Shown here: in pieces, positions 1 through 13,500 of the stretch | Layout of the letters: every line of letters begins with the position of its first letter | Position numbering within the stretch: the first letter of the stretch is position 1 | Origin: Ophioderma brevispina | Taxonomy: Eukaryota > Echinodermata > Ophiuroidea > Amphilepidida > Ophiodermatidae | NCBI GenBank assembly: GCA_023653785.1 | Contig: JAMKCH010010316.1 | Coordinates: 1-64,000 of the forward strand | Direction of reading: 5' to 3' | Length of the DNA stretch: 64,000 nucleotides | Notes under the pieces: generated by a model | Told to the model about the DNA's origin: nothing | The model's database searches: none | Seen by the model: the letters and a program-made list of their open reading frames with translations, nothing else | Translations under genes and position numbers: made by a program

Positions 1-3000
1 GATTCCACCCGGTCCTTCCAGCTATAGTGGGGGCCACACAAAGTGATAAGGCCAAAAAAAAAAAAAATGGTTTGTTGTCTCAAAGCGATGCGCGCATTTG
101 TAAAATTCCGGGTAACTTCCAAAAAGTTAAGTTATGGCGGAACACTTTTTTTTCAAAAAAAAACCAAAATTTTGAACTCCTCGGCAACTATTCATGCCGT
201 ATTTGTCCGTTTTTCGAGTCCCTAAAGTGCTTAAAAAGTAGAGCTACGATTTCTGAATATATCGATCGACTTTTAAATACACACGAAACAAGATTTAAAA
301 AAATTAAATAATTTGCCAGAAATGTCCTTAGATATTTAACCAATAAAGTTCTGAAATTTTTGTCCATAAAAAACCCATCTTTTGAATGATATTTTTTCAT
401 GAAATTGGCCAGAGAAAATCACAAATTGGAAGGGGGCCAAATTGAAAATCAGTGATTAAAAACCTGACTTTTATTCCCGACAATTTTCACTGTTACTAGC
501 ATTTGTTTTTATGCTGTTTCCATTGATAGCCCTATTATGATGGAATAAAGCACTAGTTTTATTATTGTGTAAGAGACTGTTTGTGATTCGTGAGTCGCTG
601 GCACATTTTCAACAAACACGGTAGGGTGAAAGGTAATCTAACTGGTTATGGTCAATAGTTTAGATCTTTAGTTTACTATTTTTTCACTTTTCATATTTAA
701 CTAATCCACACTGTTGAGGGTGCATCAAGCTGCATTATTACAACATTGTACAAGACTTACCAAGGCTGCACAAAAGAACTTTGCCTCTAATCTCAGATGA
801 GGTATCATGCCATTTGCCGTATGAATGATATGGGATTGTGCATAAATCCCGAGCATTGGTCTCACGAGGATCGTGGTGTATCTTTCATGACTTAGAAGGA
901 TCCAAGTGCAAGAACGAAAATGGGAAATGCATGAACCACAAGTGTAATGGATTAATTTTTTAGTCCTGCATGATATGAAAATCAATGATGGCAAGAAGAT
1001 TCTGATAAATAGACATACCGATCAACATTTCAAGGCAGTTTCAAAAATGTGCACTGTGCCTGTACCTTGCACACATTTCTACCGATGATGTGATGTGATT
1101 CATTGATTAGAATTTTACCTCAGGTGAGGTTAATCCAGAAGAAAAGCTGTAACAGGAAGGGTTAATATTCACCAAAAATGGTACTAAAAATTGCATAATT
1201 GGGGCTTTTTAGGCCACTTGGTGAACTACACCCAATTAACTGGAATTGGTTGCTTTTCAGGTCTCTCTCCTCTTGACTGGAATCCGCCCAAATGCATGTG
1301 AATTGGTGGATATCTTTTTAAATACACCGATTCATGTAAATTGGTGGTTTTAATGCCATTTGATAGAATCAGGTCTTTGTAGTGCTTCCTCTGTCATCCG
1401 TCTGAACCAGATCATTTCTTTCACAAAATGTGCCTATCTTCAGTAGAGCAAAAAAAATAATAAAACATTGCTGGAGAGCAGTTACTCATTTCTGGTCTTT
1501 TATATTTTGTGACTATAATGGCTCGTATGAATAGATATAACATCAATATTTATGAAAATATGATCTTCGTAATGAGTTCCTCAGTTTTCTTCAGGAATCC
1601 ACCCAACTAAATACACTAGGTGGAGCACGATGACGCAGTGCGAGACCAGTGGTGGCGTCCGGGAATATGGCCCCCTTGACCTAAATGAATGAGTCAGAAA
1701 AGGTGATGAGTTGTGTCTTTTAAATTAAAATTTGAATTAATCATAAGGTGTGGACTAGTAACAAACCATTTGGGTGGTAATTATTTTGTCTGTGCCATTT
1801 TTGTATAGATTTATGAGGGTTTGGGGAAAATGTACAATTGTAGCTTCGAGTAACACTAAACAGCGTGAATGTTTTGAAAAACATGCAAATCTTTCGATTG
1901 CTCGTAGCTAAAAAAATCAGCCTCATCATATGACTTTGTCATTTTTGTGAAGAGGTCTGGTGCTAATCTTCCAAAAATCAGTTTTAAGTAACCAGTCGCT
2001 TTATAGGCCGAGAAATCGACGTTTGGTGAGGAGGTCATTTGTACACGAGTCTATGGGAGTTATTTGTGGTTGATTGATTCCGTAAAGCTTTATATAACGA
2101 GAGCATCAACGATGCATGTAAACCTTGCTTGATGGATACAGCAGGAGTCACAGCCTGTCCAAAAACTTGTATAGTGAAAAAGGCCTCTTTAGGCAATTAC
2201 AAGAAATAGTTGGAAATGATACTTAATCACCTTCTAAGGCACAGTCTCATATTAGCTTTCAAAAGCCGTTTGTTCTGTTCAAATTGTTCGTTGTAATCTC
2301 GAGGAGTGTTAGTAAAAAGCCGGACGGTCAGGCGTGAGGCCAACTTTTGTGAACACCCATGACTCAGGACTGATAATCTCTACACCGGTACGTTAGACTG
2401 TAATCTGGTCATTTTCATTGATTTTTTCATATTAACAGAAAATTAGGTGAAAATCGTTTTTTTGTAAAATGGAACACAAATACAAATTTGACTTTTGTAA
2501 AGGGTAAACATGGTCTCTCCCGGTGGTCTACTTCTATTGCAAGGGAGTAATGCGATGATCTTCCCAAGTCAAAAATACGGGCCTTTTGGGCGCCGTAGTT
2601 TCAAGTACGTTCTCAGCAATTTTGACCCTTTTTTTTTTTTTTTAAATATTAAAGAATTTAACCTTTAAAAACAAGCTTTTTTTTGAATTCGAGTACACTT
2701 TACAAAATCACCTTTTTTGACATTTCAAGAACACACACAAAAACATATTTTCTTTTCAAAGATGAACTCTGGTTATCTTTTTATCCTGTTTAATACCATC
2801 TTAGCCTAATAGAGAAAAACAAATAACAGAAAAGTATCACTTGAATTCAAATAAACGACAAGTACATTAAAGTTTCCCAATTTCAAAATATCAATCGATA
2901 TAAAATAGCCTGGTGAAACTATTCAGAGTTAAGTCACTAAAGGCTTTGCCTTGCATTGCGCAAACCATGTCAACAAGCTACAACAGTTAGATCCTTATTA

Positions 3001-5130
3001 TCATGGATGTTTCTTAGTACAGCAACAATTACATCAGAAGTAAAGTCAAGGCACTTTTCAATATGTAAACATTAATACTCCTGGGGGACAGGTCGCAATA
3101 CGCACACTACACTTAATTGACACTGATTCCAGCACAAATTCATCGCAGTCGCAGCATTCAAGACCAAACGGGCTATTGACTTTATGGTAAGCACCATGTG
3201 GAATTCAAGAGTACAATGCTTGTAATGGTTCCACAGACCGGCTGCATATGATACGCTTGATATAAAGACCCATGGAATCCCGGTCTCTACCTGGGCACAG
3301 CGTTGGAGTAAAACAAAAGGATTGGGAAGCCCCTGCTTATCACGATGACATGAAAAGTAAAACAAACGGGGATTTGATATGAACTTTCAGCGGACTTCCA
3401 GGGACTGAGTTGTCAAATATTTGGGGCAAAACATAACAAAAATGTATACTGGATTAAATAAGCGAGAAATTGGTAAAATTCTAGGATTTCACATTTCGTC
3501 TCACAAAAAAAATACCACCCTTTTTCAATAAATATTGAGTACACGGTGACAAAAAAGACCCGTTTTTTTTACAAATCGCGTACATTATGTTCGCGAACAT
3601 ACTTCAAAATACACCCTTTTACGCGTGATAAAAAGGGAACGATCATGCGTACACATGGTCAATAGAGTGACACCACCGGGGTCTCATATTATGCAAGGAC
3701 GTACAAAGTGGGTACAAAAAAAAAAACATTCACACAGTGTCATTACAACATCTCCAAGATCCAAGTGAAAAAATCGAATAAGGTAGTAGAATTCTGTCTT
3801 ATTTGATAGACGATAGAAATAAGTGGGTGAAAAGACAATGAATCTCGATGAAAGGTGTGGTTCTGACCCTCTTTGGGACCCCCTGTTTACCCGGAGTTAG
3901 TATAGATTTTGATATCAGAATGAAAGGTCGTATTTTCTCATTGTCGTCTGAAACTGAGCCCTCAAATCATTTCATTCCCAAGATTATAAAAAAAAAACTG
4001 CCGTTTTAGTGGTTAACCATCACTCTTAGCATAGTATTGATGACGGCTTGCAACATACAGTATTGCGTCTACCATCAAAACGCAAGTTTGTTTAACACGG
4101 TCTGATGGGGGGTAGTTGCAAGTTGCCATGCTTTAGGTATCCAAGTATGAGAACACAATACACATAATCGGAAACCGCACCTTTTAATAGGCTATATAGT
4201 AACTTGTCTATTTTTACAATATTTCATTGCCACATCTAATAAGAACATAATTAAATAGTCTAAGGGCCTGATCATAGTTTTTTGATAAATATTATTAGAG
4301 AGTATTCATCTGCTAGTTGAAAGTCTAAAAGTTGAACAAGTAGGGTCAAGTCACCAGGGTCAAGTGAACTATACTGAAAGTTTACTCTGGGATGAAGAAT
4401 CAAGGACCCAAACCCCTAATGTGAATTGGAGGGTGCTAATTGAAAGTTATAACATAACTATCATTTATCTAACGATCAACATGAAATTAAGCCAAGTGAT
4501 TACCAGCTATTGGAATTGGCTCTCTCAAAGAGCAATGTAACCTAAATTTTAATTAGCAAGATGTTTCAGTATCAATTTCATTTTGTCCTTGGTGGTCCTT
4601 TCCAAACCAGATTACAATTTTTGCAGCTCTTTAATTTTAACAGAGAATGTGGGTGGGGGAAATTGAGTGTAGTAAAATGGCTAAAGCTGAGTTCTTGATA
4701 TGGACATGATGAAAATTAAAAAACATTTTTTAAGTAAAGACACTATCCGTGCTTGAAAATATTTGCAATTGGCAGGTATAGCTTCAAGTGAAGGATAAGT
4801 TGTAGAATTCTCATAAGTTACCTTTCCAGCTGTAGAATGACAGGAAAAGGAAAGGAAAACGGAAGTAGTGTTCTAAGATACGATTCGCCATTAGTACGGT
4901 TTTGTTTTTTTTTGGTTTAGTAAGTGTGCGAGGACAGTAATGACTAAAAATCTCCGCTTCTGTTGCCTTATTAGGTTGCTTCTGGTTTATCATTGAAGGA
5001 TGTGAGGAAACCTGTACTGTAATCATGCCAAAATCTGATTGAGTGATTTTTTAATTTGCTGATGTAGCACAGCACTGCTAGGTCGTAACTTATGGTTATC
5101 ACGAAGAAGGCCTACTTGAAATTTTAAAAT
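1..5130. other. AT-rich stretch with no recognised gene
   Basis: I see no open frame here that I can assign to a family. Short frames at 3072-3365 and elsewhere have no motif I recognise. Homopolymer runs are common. The sequence looks like intergenic or intronic DNA, possibly with very old transposon debris. Confidence 0.5.
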
Positions 5131-5148
5131 AGATATGTTTACTCCGTT

Positions 5149-7446
5149 GAACACGGCAAAGCGACTCAGTGCTTCAACGGTCAAGTGTAAATATGTTGTT
5201 ACAAAAGTCAACATTATTTAATACCAAGTGCATATTCAGAATCAGAATGAAAAGCATTAAACAAGTCCAACAAGCCTAGTCTTTTCGGATATCTTTTTAG
5301 AGGCTTTCCAAATGACCTGCAAGCATTTGTGACGCCATTTATAAAGCCACGACATATGTGATATATTACGTATACATGAATGTGGCCTGTGTCGAAAGGG
5401 TTAAAGGAAAGCAGCTGAGTTGGCTTGCCATTGACATGTGGTGGCACTGTTCACTCATCCGACTTCATTAGGACCAGGACAGGGTTTGCCCAAATCAGAA
5501 AATCAACGACTATAAGTAAATGTTTTTTTTTTTTTTATAAGTTGTATATCGTACCTTCTGATATGATTTATATGTCAAAATTGAAATTCTTTCTTGCTGC
5601 CAAACAAATTTTTCAGACAATCAATTTCAAGGTTTGCATTTGCTATACCAACACACAGTAAAGCTATTTTGCGCGGCCTATGGCTTATATACCCGGAGTG
5701 CCGAGGGTTCAAAATTCATCATACCAAATGATTATCGGGTCATGTACAATAGAAAGGGTTAGAGAAAAGAGAGAAAAAGTTTTATGTGTTTTAGCCCCAA
5801 ATTGCGATATTAGATGCCTAGAAAGATGAGTTCAGGAGTAAAAAAAAAAATTTGGGGGAAGGGGGGGTTTTTTGTTTGTGATTTTTACTTTTGAGACAGC
5901 TGCACCATGTAACAGAAATTATATACATGGATTTTAAAAAAATCGCATAGAAACACACACCCGCATACACAAATACACACACACATACACAATTGCAAAA
6001 AAAAATCGGAAAAAGAGGTAAGAAAGGAAATACACCACACATACACACACGTTTGTGCGCATTCGGAAATGTACATTGACTCCAAAATTGACTTTAGAAA
6101 GTAGTTTATCCCAAATTCATAACAGGCGCCCCCCTCCCAGATATTCTTTTAATCCTCTGAACACAGAAGCGACTACAGTCCCTCAACGGTCAAAATTTGT
6201 CAATTTTGTTAAACAAAAAAGGTCAAAATTATAATTTACAAGTGCATCTAAATCAGAATGAATGCAAAAAATGCATCTAAATAAGTCCAAAACAAGCCTA
6301 GTCTTTGCGGATATTATTTTTAGATGGCTTTCCAATGACCTGCAAGCATTTGTGACGCCATTGTATAAAAGCCACTGACCATAGTGCTATTTAGTATACA
6401 GAATTGGCCCGTGTCGAAAGGTTTAAAGGAAAAGCAGCGGTTTGTTTGCATTGAATGTGTGGCACGTTCACTCGTCCCCCCGGAACTCATTAGGCCCAGG
6501 ACAGTGTTTGCCAAATCAGCAAAATCACGCTATAAAGATAAAATGTTTTTTTTTTTTTTTTTTTTTTTTTTTATCAGTTGTAAACTACTTCTGATATGAT
6601 TTATCATGTCAAAATGAAATTCCTTTCTTGCTGCCAAACAAAAATTTGAGGAAAAATCAATTTCAAGGTTTGCATTTCCTATCAACACACAGTAGAAAGG
6701 CCTATTTGAGCGCCGCACTATGGCTACTATACCGAGGCCCGCGGGTTCAACATTCATACCAAAGGGATTATCGGGTCGGTCATGTACAATAGAAATGGGT
6801 AAGAAAAGTTTTATGTGTTTTAGCCCCAAATTGACGATATTAGATGGCCTAGAAGTTGAGTTTCAGGTGTAAAACTGAGGGTTTTTTGTTGGTTATTTAC
6901 TTTGAGACAGCTGCACCATGTAAGAACATTATATACATGGACTAAAAAAAATCGCAATAATAAACCACACGCACGCACACATACACAAACACATACACAA
7001 GCAAAAATAAACTCGGAAGAAAATAGGGTAAGAAAGGAAATACACACACTACACACACGTTATGCGCGCATTCGTAAACGTACATTGAATCCAAATTGTA
7101 GCTTGTAAGCCAAATAGTTTATCCCCAAATTCAAACAGTGAGAAACATGCCTCGACCTCCCAGAATATTCTTTTAACTTTGAACACGGCGCAACGGACTA
7201 CAGTCGCTCAACGAGTCAAATTGTCAAATTTGTGACAAAGGTCAAAATGATTAATTCACACGTGCTTATTCAGAATCAGAATGAAAAAGCCATCTAAAAT
7301 CAGTTCAAACAAGCCTAGTCTTGGCTGATATTCTTTTAGATGGCTTTTCCAAATGACCTGCAAGCATTGTGACGCCATTTTAATTATAAAAACCACTGAC
7401 ATATGTGCTATATTAGTATAAGAATGGCCCGTTGTCGAAAGGGTTT
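5149..7446. repeat. Tandem repeat of about 1.01 kb, 2.3 copies
   Basis: Units begin near 5149, 6159 and 7181 with a shared GAACACGGC-like start, so the period is 1010-1022 bp. Each full unit holds the same landmarks in order: a segment reading GACCTGCAAGCATTTGTGACG, a short stretch ending in TGTCGAAAGGGTT, a poly-T run, then a CA-rich microsatellite next to AGCTGCACCATGTAA. The third unit stops after the GTCGAAAGGGTTT landmark. Copies differ mainly by small indels. A related segment lies at about 23380-23520, so this is also a dispersed family. No protein is evident. Confidence 0.8.
5940..6062. repeat. CA-rich microsatellite in first long repeat unit
   Basis: An imperfect run of CACACA/CATACA follows the AGCTGCACCATGTAA landmark. 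A matching run is at 6965-7065 in the next unit, so it is part of the repeat unit and not an independent expansion. Confidence 0.75.
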
Positions 7447-8140
7447 AAAACATTAGTTTGTTCAATATTCCCTCTTTCAGAGGTAGAGTGAGTGTGACCA
7501 TGGACATGGTATAAGGTCAAAATGACTAAAGTGCTAAAAACGTGGTAAGTAAATCTTTCAATGCTAATTATTGAAATGGTTAACTGAAAGAACATCTACC
7601 AGATGATCAAGAAGGCCTTTACTTTGAGCATATAGAGTTGCACACTGTAAATACTTTGCCTCAATGGTATGCCTTCGCTACCACCATAGACATGCCACAC
7701 AAGGCGATGACTTTCAACGATAAAATTTTCTGGACTGTGAGTGTAAATAAAAAACGGCTCCAAACGGACATATTACACCCCGATTTTGGAGATCCTCTAT
7801 ACGTCCCTGACTCGGGCTCTCCCCTACCCACTTCCCAAAATTTTTGTCAACCATACGATAAGAAATGTTAGCCCCTGATATACAAAAACACACACAAAAT
7901 TGGGACAATTACTCGTGCGGTCATAGCTATAAACCCTGGTGCTAGCACAAGGAGTTAAAAATATATTGTAAGGATTGAGCTGAGAAACTTTTCTTTGGTA
8001 CAAAAAAATTTTGAAATTCCTAATTTGTATAGTGAGCAAATACAATATTCAGCCCTAAAAATGTTTTCTATTGAAATTAAGCTTATAAAAAAATCACCTT
8101 TTTTTCTTCACTTTTAAGACATTCCTGTTTACCAAACATC

Positions 8141-9102
8141 AGAAGGGGATCAAAAAGTAATGCCTCTATAGTCACCAAATCTAGATCCCCAATGATCCGA
8201 TGAACACCAAATTTACAAAGATTATAGCCCGAGGACTCTTTACATGGAACTACTGTTCTTCAAAAGAGTTCCCATGTCTTTCGATTTGAATTACGCCACC
8301 GTGGAACCCAAACACAAATTCCAGTTTGGAAATACTCTCTGAGTTATTTTAGAACTAACATAACCTTCCCTATTCCATACATAAACAACTGATTTGACTT
8401 GGGAATATTCAAACAAAGTTGTGTGCAAAGGGGAACCAAGCAGTGGACCAGCGGAAAATAATCAGAGGCGGGTTAGAAGGTGTGCCAAGAAGCGCTCCTG
8501 CGATGCATTTGAAGCTGAGGGACAAGATGTCTATGGCTACAGTGTTATTCTCACAGACTTCTTGCCTGAGGGTCATACAGTCAACAGTGAAAGATACGTA
8601 ACTACAATTCGCCAGCTGAGGAAGCATCAGGAAGAAGAAGAGGACCACTAAAGACCATTTCATTCCATAAGCTCCATAACGATAATGCAAGGCCACACGC
8701 GTCACTTTTCACAACCCAGGCATTAGGGGCCAAAATGGGGGTGTTGGCTGGTCTGTGAAATTCCATCCACCATACATCCTGATCTTAGCACCTCAGGACT
8801 TCTATCTGTGTGGGCAATTGAAAGAAAGAAGTCTCGGTGGTTACCCATTGAAGGAATTGGATGAAGTCATCTTTTAAGTCTAGGGGCAGAAGCAGCTCCA
8901 GAGTATTTTCCAAACGGATTTGATGCTTGGTTTCAACGGTGCGTAAATGCATCGAAAGAAACATGGTGAATATGTGAACAGTAGTAGTTCCATGTAGAAG
9001 AGTCCTTAGGCTATAATCTGTGTAAATTTGCGGAGTTCATCGATCATTGATAGGATTTGCGTAATTGACTATGGAAGGAAATACTTTTTTGATCCCCCCT
9101 CG
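8141..9102 (+). mobile_element. Internally deleted mariner-type transposon with long inverted repeats
   Basis: The two ends form inverted repeats of about 120 bp (8141-8260 and 8980-9102). Both contain GGGGATCAAAAA near the tip and a segment reading AGATTATAGCC further in. A TA dinucleotide directly follows the right end, as expected for IS630/Tc1/mariner insertion; the left TA is not clear. At 962 bp it is shorter than a usual mariner of about 1.3 kb, because the transposase amino-terminal half is missing. Arms of this length are unusual for a simple mariner. Confidence 0.8.
8376..8978 (+). pseudogene. Mariner transposase remnant, catalytic domain only
   Basis: Frames in this stretch match the catalytic half of mariner transposases, which cut and paste DNA at TA sites through a DD34D triad. 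A TDLTWEYS segment at about 8388 fits the first catalytic region. FLPEGHTVNSERYV at about 8560 is a typical mariner block. HNDNARPH at 8675-8698 carries the second Asp, and ILAPQDFYLCG at about 8785-8820 carries the third. The frame shifts at least twice, after 8651 and near 8877. The DNA-binding helix-turn-helix half is absent: only about 115 bp separate the left inverted repeat from the catalytic domain. It cannot be active. Confidence 0.85.
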
Positions 9103-10315
9103 TACCAGAGGTAAGAAACTCAGTTGAGTGTCTAATATATATGAAAATCATACATATATCCATTCGTTACAAGGAATGGCTCAAAATCTCTCTTTGCACC
9201 TGTAATTTTTTTATACAGTTGGTATCAGATCCATTCACTTGTGTTAATGTGTGAATTATCCTCTCCCTCTGCCAATACTGAACCAAACTTTGGCAATACA
9301 AAGAAAATGAAAACTGGTGTGCGAACACGATTGTGTACCATACCCTACATTCCCAGAACTGCTTTATGAATTTACATCAGCTCCAGACACAGTGACATAT
9401 TCCAGAGATGGATTCTCAATGCGTGCGGTATTCCCTGCCGACAACTGTGAGCCTAGTTGACACATCAGGGATGCGTATCTAGGGATCGCTCCACCCTCTA
9501 TTGTCTTGTGCTGGCATTGCTTCAACGCTGGGAGAAGGCGTTGTGTGTCTGGAAGATAGTTTAGTCTGGTCCCCATCTATGTGAATATTATCAAAAAACA
9601 TTTTAATCCTTGTAACAATCAATATCTCCCAAGAGCATCCCCTCTGGTGGACATAATAAACAAGAGCTCAATGGTGTAGCTCAGTTGCAATCATCAGGCT
9701 ATGTAACAACTTGATATGTGAATGACATCGAGCTATGTAGCTACATTTGCTCATACAAATATATAACAAATCACACTGAACAGTTTAAAGCAATTCACAC
9801 TTTGCACGTTTTTGCCATTTGCAGGCTTATTAGATTCAAAGTGAAATGAAACAGGCTCAGTGCACCTATTGGATTATACGCTTTATACCGTATTCATACA
9901 CTTAAATCTGATGGAATTAAAAAGCGTTGCTTGTGTAATACAAATACTGCACTGACCTGTTTCGTTTTGTCGAAATAAATAAGCCCATTTGCAGGTAGAG
10001 CTTGAACTAGATCGGAAGTAATTAGGGTGTTATATAACATGCACTCACCTCCGCATGGTCACGGGTTTTGGTAGAGAGACGAACTGATTGAACTGTTGAG
10101 CAAGTGCTCCCATTCATATGCTGCCATTCGAGGCTCTCCTGCAGTAGCAAACCATGCAAAGATGCAAATAATGGTTCATTTTACATGACACACACACCCT
10201 CACAATTGTTTTGAGTGAGATTTTTGATCTGTTACTGTTTTTTTTAATAAACTGAAACTCCCTCAACGTGCTAGCTGTAGTTGATCAATATTCTAGCAAA
10301 TTAACGATTTTTGGT
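9103..10315. other. No recognised feature
   Basis: There are no convincing coding frames here. A 70-codon minus frame at 9364-9576 has no motif I know and no coding neighbours. Confidence 0.4.
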
Positions 10316-10318
10316 TGG

Positions 10319-10350
10319 TCCCCGCCAACTTTGTTGGCGAAGGGGCGGGA
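10319..10350. repeat. GC-rich hairpin next to a GT microsatellite
   Basis: The sequence CGCCAACTTTGTTGGCG is an inverted repeat with a short loop, flanked by CCCC and GGGG that extend the stem. A GT microsatellite follows at about 10370-10392. This looks like the end of a small dispersed element. Confidence 0.5.
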
Positions 10351-10559
10351 CTATAGAAAATGCTAGGCGTCTGTGTGTGTGTGCGTGTGTCCCACGCGAT
10401 ATACTTTTGGTGGAAACCTAACAAGGTGTAGGTGTCATTTCTTAACATAGATGTACCGAGTACGCGTGGGTGGGATCCAAAGTGGATATGTGTCACGGGT
10501 ACCAAAGGTCAAATGACGGTCAAAAAGGCCGTCTTAAAAATAGGGTTAAAATGCTTAAA

Positions 10560-13500
10560 CTTGTCAACAACTGTCTTAAAGTGCCTTTAAAGGCTTGACT
10601 CAGAGATTTTTTTTTTCAATATATATTGGTTGGCTTTTTTTGTACTTTGTAGTAAAATAAAAATAGTTATCTAGAATAAAGACAGTACCTAAAATGCTTA
10701 CTTCCAAAATTAGAGATGAATCAGATGTGTTCCTTTTCATGCAGAGTAAACATTTTATGCACCGTGTAGCAGTCCATAGGAGACCGTGTATAACAAAAAA
10801 TTCCGAATCTGGATCAAAACAAGAGTGTATTTGGGACTTGATATTATGAAAGACTTCAATTTGAGCTTAGGTATTTCAAACGTTTATTATTAGACACCAC
10901 ATTATGTACATGCAAAAATCACAATTTCTTTGAAAATTGAGTGCACACTCTCGGGAAATCTCTCTGATCCGGCCTGTAAAGGAAATAAAGGGGCAATACT
11001 AAAAGATTAACCGCTTATTCCGTAATATGTGTCTATTCACTAAACTTGCCCAATATTGTACTATTTGAAAAAAAAAAATGAACCACTTTCTGGTGAAGTT
11101 TCTTTTTTCTTATTGTTGTCGAATGAACCAGTTTCTTGGACATTTGTTTTTTTTTCGGCTTATTACTGTAAAAATGAACCAGTTTCTTAGACAACTGTTT
11201 TAAACTGCCTTTTAAGGAAAATAAGGTGCAATACTAGATTACTTTTTTTGCTAATTAGTGTCAAAATAAACCAGTCTCTTAGTTTCCTTTTTTGCTTATT
11301 ACTGTCAAAATGAACCAGTTTCTTAGACAACTGGTTTAAACTGTCTTAACAGACTTTTTTTTGCTTATTGTGTTGATAATGAACCAGTTTTTTTAAGAGG
11401 TTTCTTCTTTTTTCTTTATTTGGCATTGAGTGTTGAATGAACCAACACCTTACACTTTTTTGTTTACTTACTAGTGCGAATTGAACCAGTTTCTTGGACG
11501 TTTTTTTTTTTTGCTTATTATTTCGAAATAACCCAGTTTTTCTTATTTCTTTTTGGTGCTTTCATAATTAGTGGTCAAAATGAACCACTTTCTTTCTTAG
11601 CACTGTCCTTAAAGTCCGACCCAAGATTTCAAATATATATTTTTTTGTGTAGCAATTAAAATAATCAACTAAACTAACGTAACTCCCTAACAATGCTCAA
11701 AATCCAAAGTTTTAGACGATGATCGGATTTTTCGTTTTCATGCAGTTAACCATGTACAGCATAACAGTGCATAGGATACCGTGTATAACAAAATTTCTGG
11801 ATCCGGAATTTTAAACCAAAGTTGCCAATTTTCTGATTATTGAAAGACTTTCTTTGAGATTAGTGATTTCACACAGTGATATTATATGGACAAGCATTAT
11901 GTGTATATGCAAAAAACACAATTTGTTTTAAAATTGAGGGAGGCACCTCCCAGGGGGGGAATCTCTGAGTCAGCCTTTTTTTAAATTGCCTTTAAAATGC
12001 AATACTAGAGTACGCGTTATTTCGTAATATGTCTAGTGCGCTAAACTACCCAATATTGTCTATTTGAAAATGAACCCTTCTTAGGAGAGTTGTTGTTTCT
12101 TGTTGCTTACTGTCAAAAAGGAAAACCGTTTCTTAGACAACTGGTTTTTATTTATTTATTTTTATTTTAAACTGTCTTTTAACAGATTTGTTTTTCTCTG
12201 TATGTGTCCAAAATGAAGCAGGTTTTAGTTTCTTCTTTGTTTGGCATTATTGTGTCAAAAAGAACCACTTTCTTAGTTTTGTTGTTTACTTATTAGTGTC
12301 GAAATGAACCACTTTCTTGGACAGTTTCTTTTTTTCTTTATAGCTTATTGTCGAAATGACAGTTTCTGGACATTTTTTTTCGCTTATGACTGTCAAAATG
12401 AAACAGTTTCTTAGACAACTGGGTTTTTGGTTTAAACTGTCTTAACAGACTTTTTTGCTTATTAGTGTTGGAAATGAACCATTTTTTTAGAGTTCTTTAT
12501 TGGAATATAGTGTCGAAATGAACCACTTCTGAAAGAGTTTTTGTATTTAATATTAGTGTCAAACTGAACCACTTTCTTGGAACATTTCCTTTTTTTTATT
12601 GCCTTATTCAGTGTCGCAAATAAAAAACTAGTTTCCTCGTTTCTTTTTTTGCTTATTTTACGTGTCAAAACGAACGAGTTTCTTAGTGCTTTTACTTATT
12701 AGCGTCGAGATGAACCAATTTCTTCTATGCAACTGTCTTAAACTGCCTTTAACGGGATAAAGTGCAATAGCTTGCAATACTAGATTACACTTTATTCCGT
12801 AATATTGTCTTTTGCACTAAACTGCCAAATATTGTCTTTTTTTTTTGCTTATTAGTGTCGAAATGAACCAGTTTCTTAGTTTGTTTTACTTATTAGTGTC
12901 AAAATGAACCAGTTTCTTAGACAACTGGTTTAAACTGTCTTTTAACAGATTTTTTTTTTGCTAGTGTCTAAATAAACCGGTTTTTAGAGTTTCTTTCTTA
13001 TTGGTGTTGAAATGAACCACTTTCTTAGACAGTTTTGTTTTACTTATAGTGTCGAAAGGAACCACTTTTTTGGACAGTTTCTTTTTTTCTTTGTTGCTTA
13101 TTGTCGAAATGAACCACTTCTTAGACAGTTTTGTTTTATATTAGCGTCGAAATGAACCATTTTCGTAGGACAAACCGTCTTAAACTACTTTTTAACAGAA
13201 TAAAGTGCAATACTAGATTACGCTATATTGCATAATATTGTCTATTGCACTAAACTGCCCAATGTTATCTATTTTGCTTTGTAGTGTCAAAATAAACTGC
13301 CTCTTAACGGAATAAGGTGCAATACTAGATTTTTTTTTCTTATTAGTGTCAAAATAAACCAATTTCTTTTTGTTTATTAGTGTCAAAATAAACCAATTTA
13401 TTAGTTTGTTTTACCTATTAGTGTCGAAATGAACCACTTTCTTAGACAACTGTCTTAAACTGCCTTTTAAAGTGCAATACTATAATTATTGCACTTTTTT

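Noticed and set aside
9364..9576. Possible host exon on the minus strand
   Set aside because: I see no splice-site support, conserved motif or neighbouring exon.
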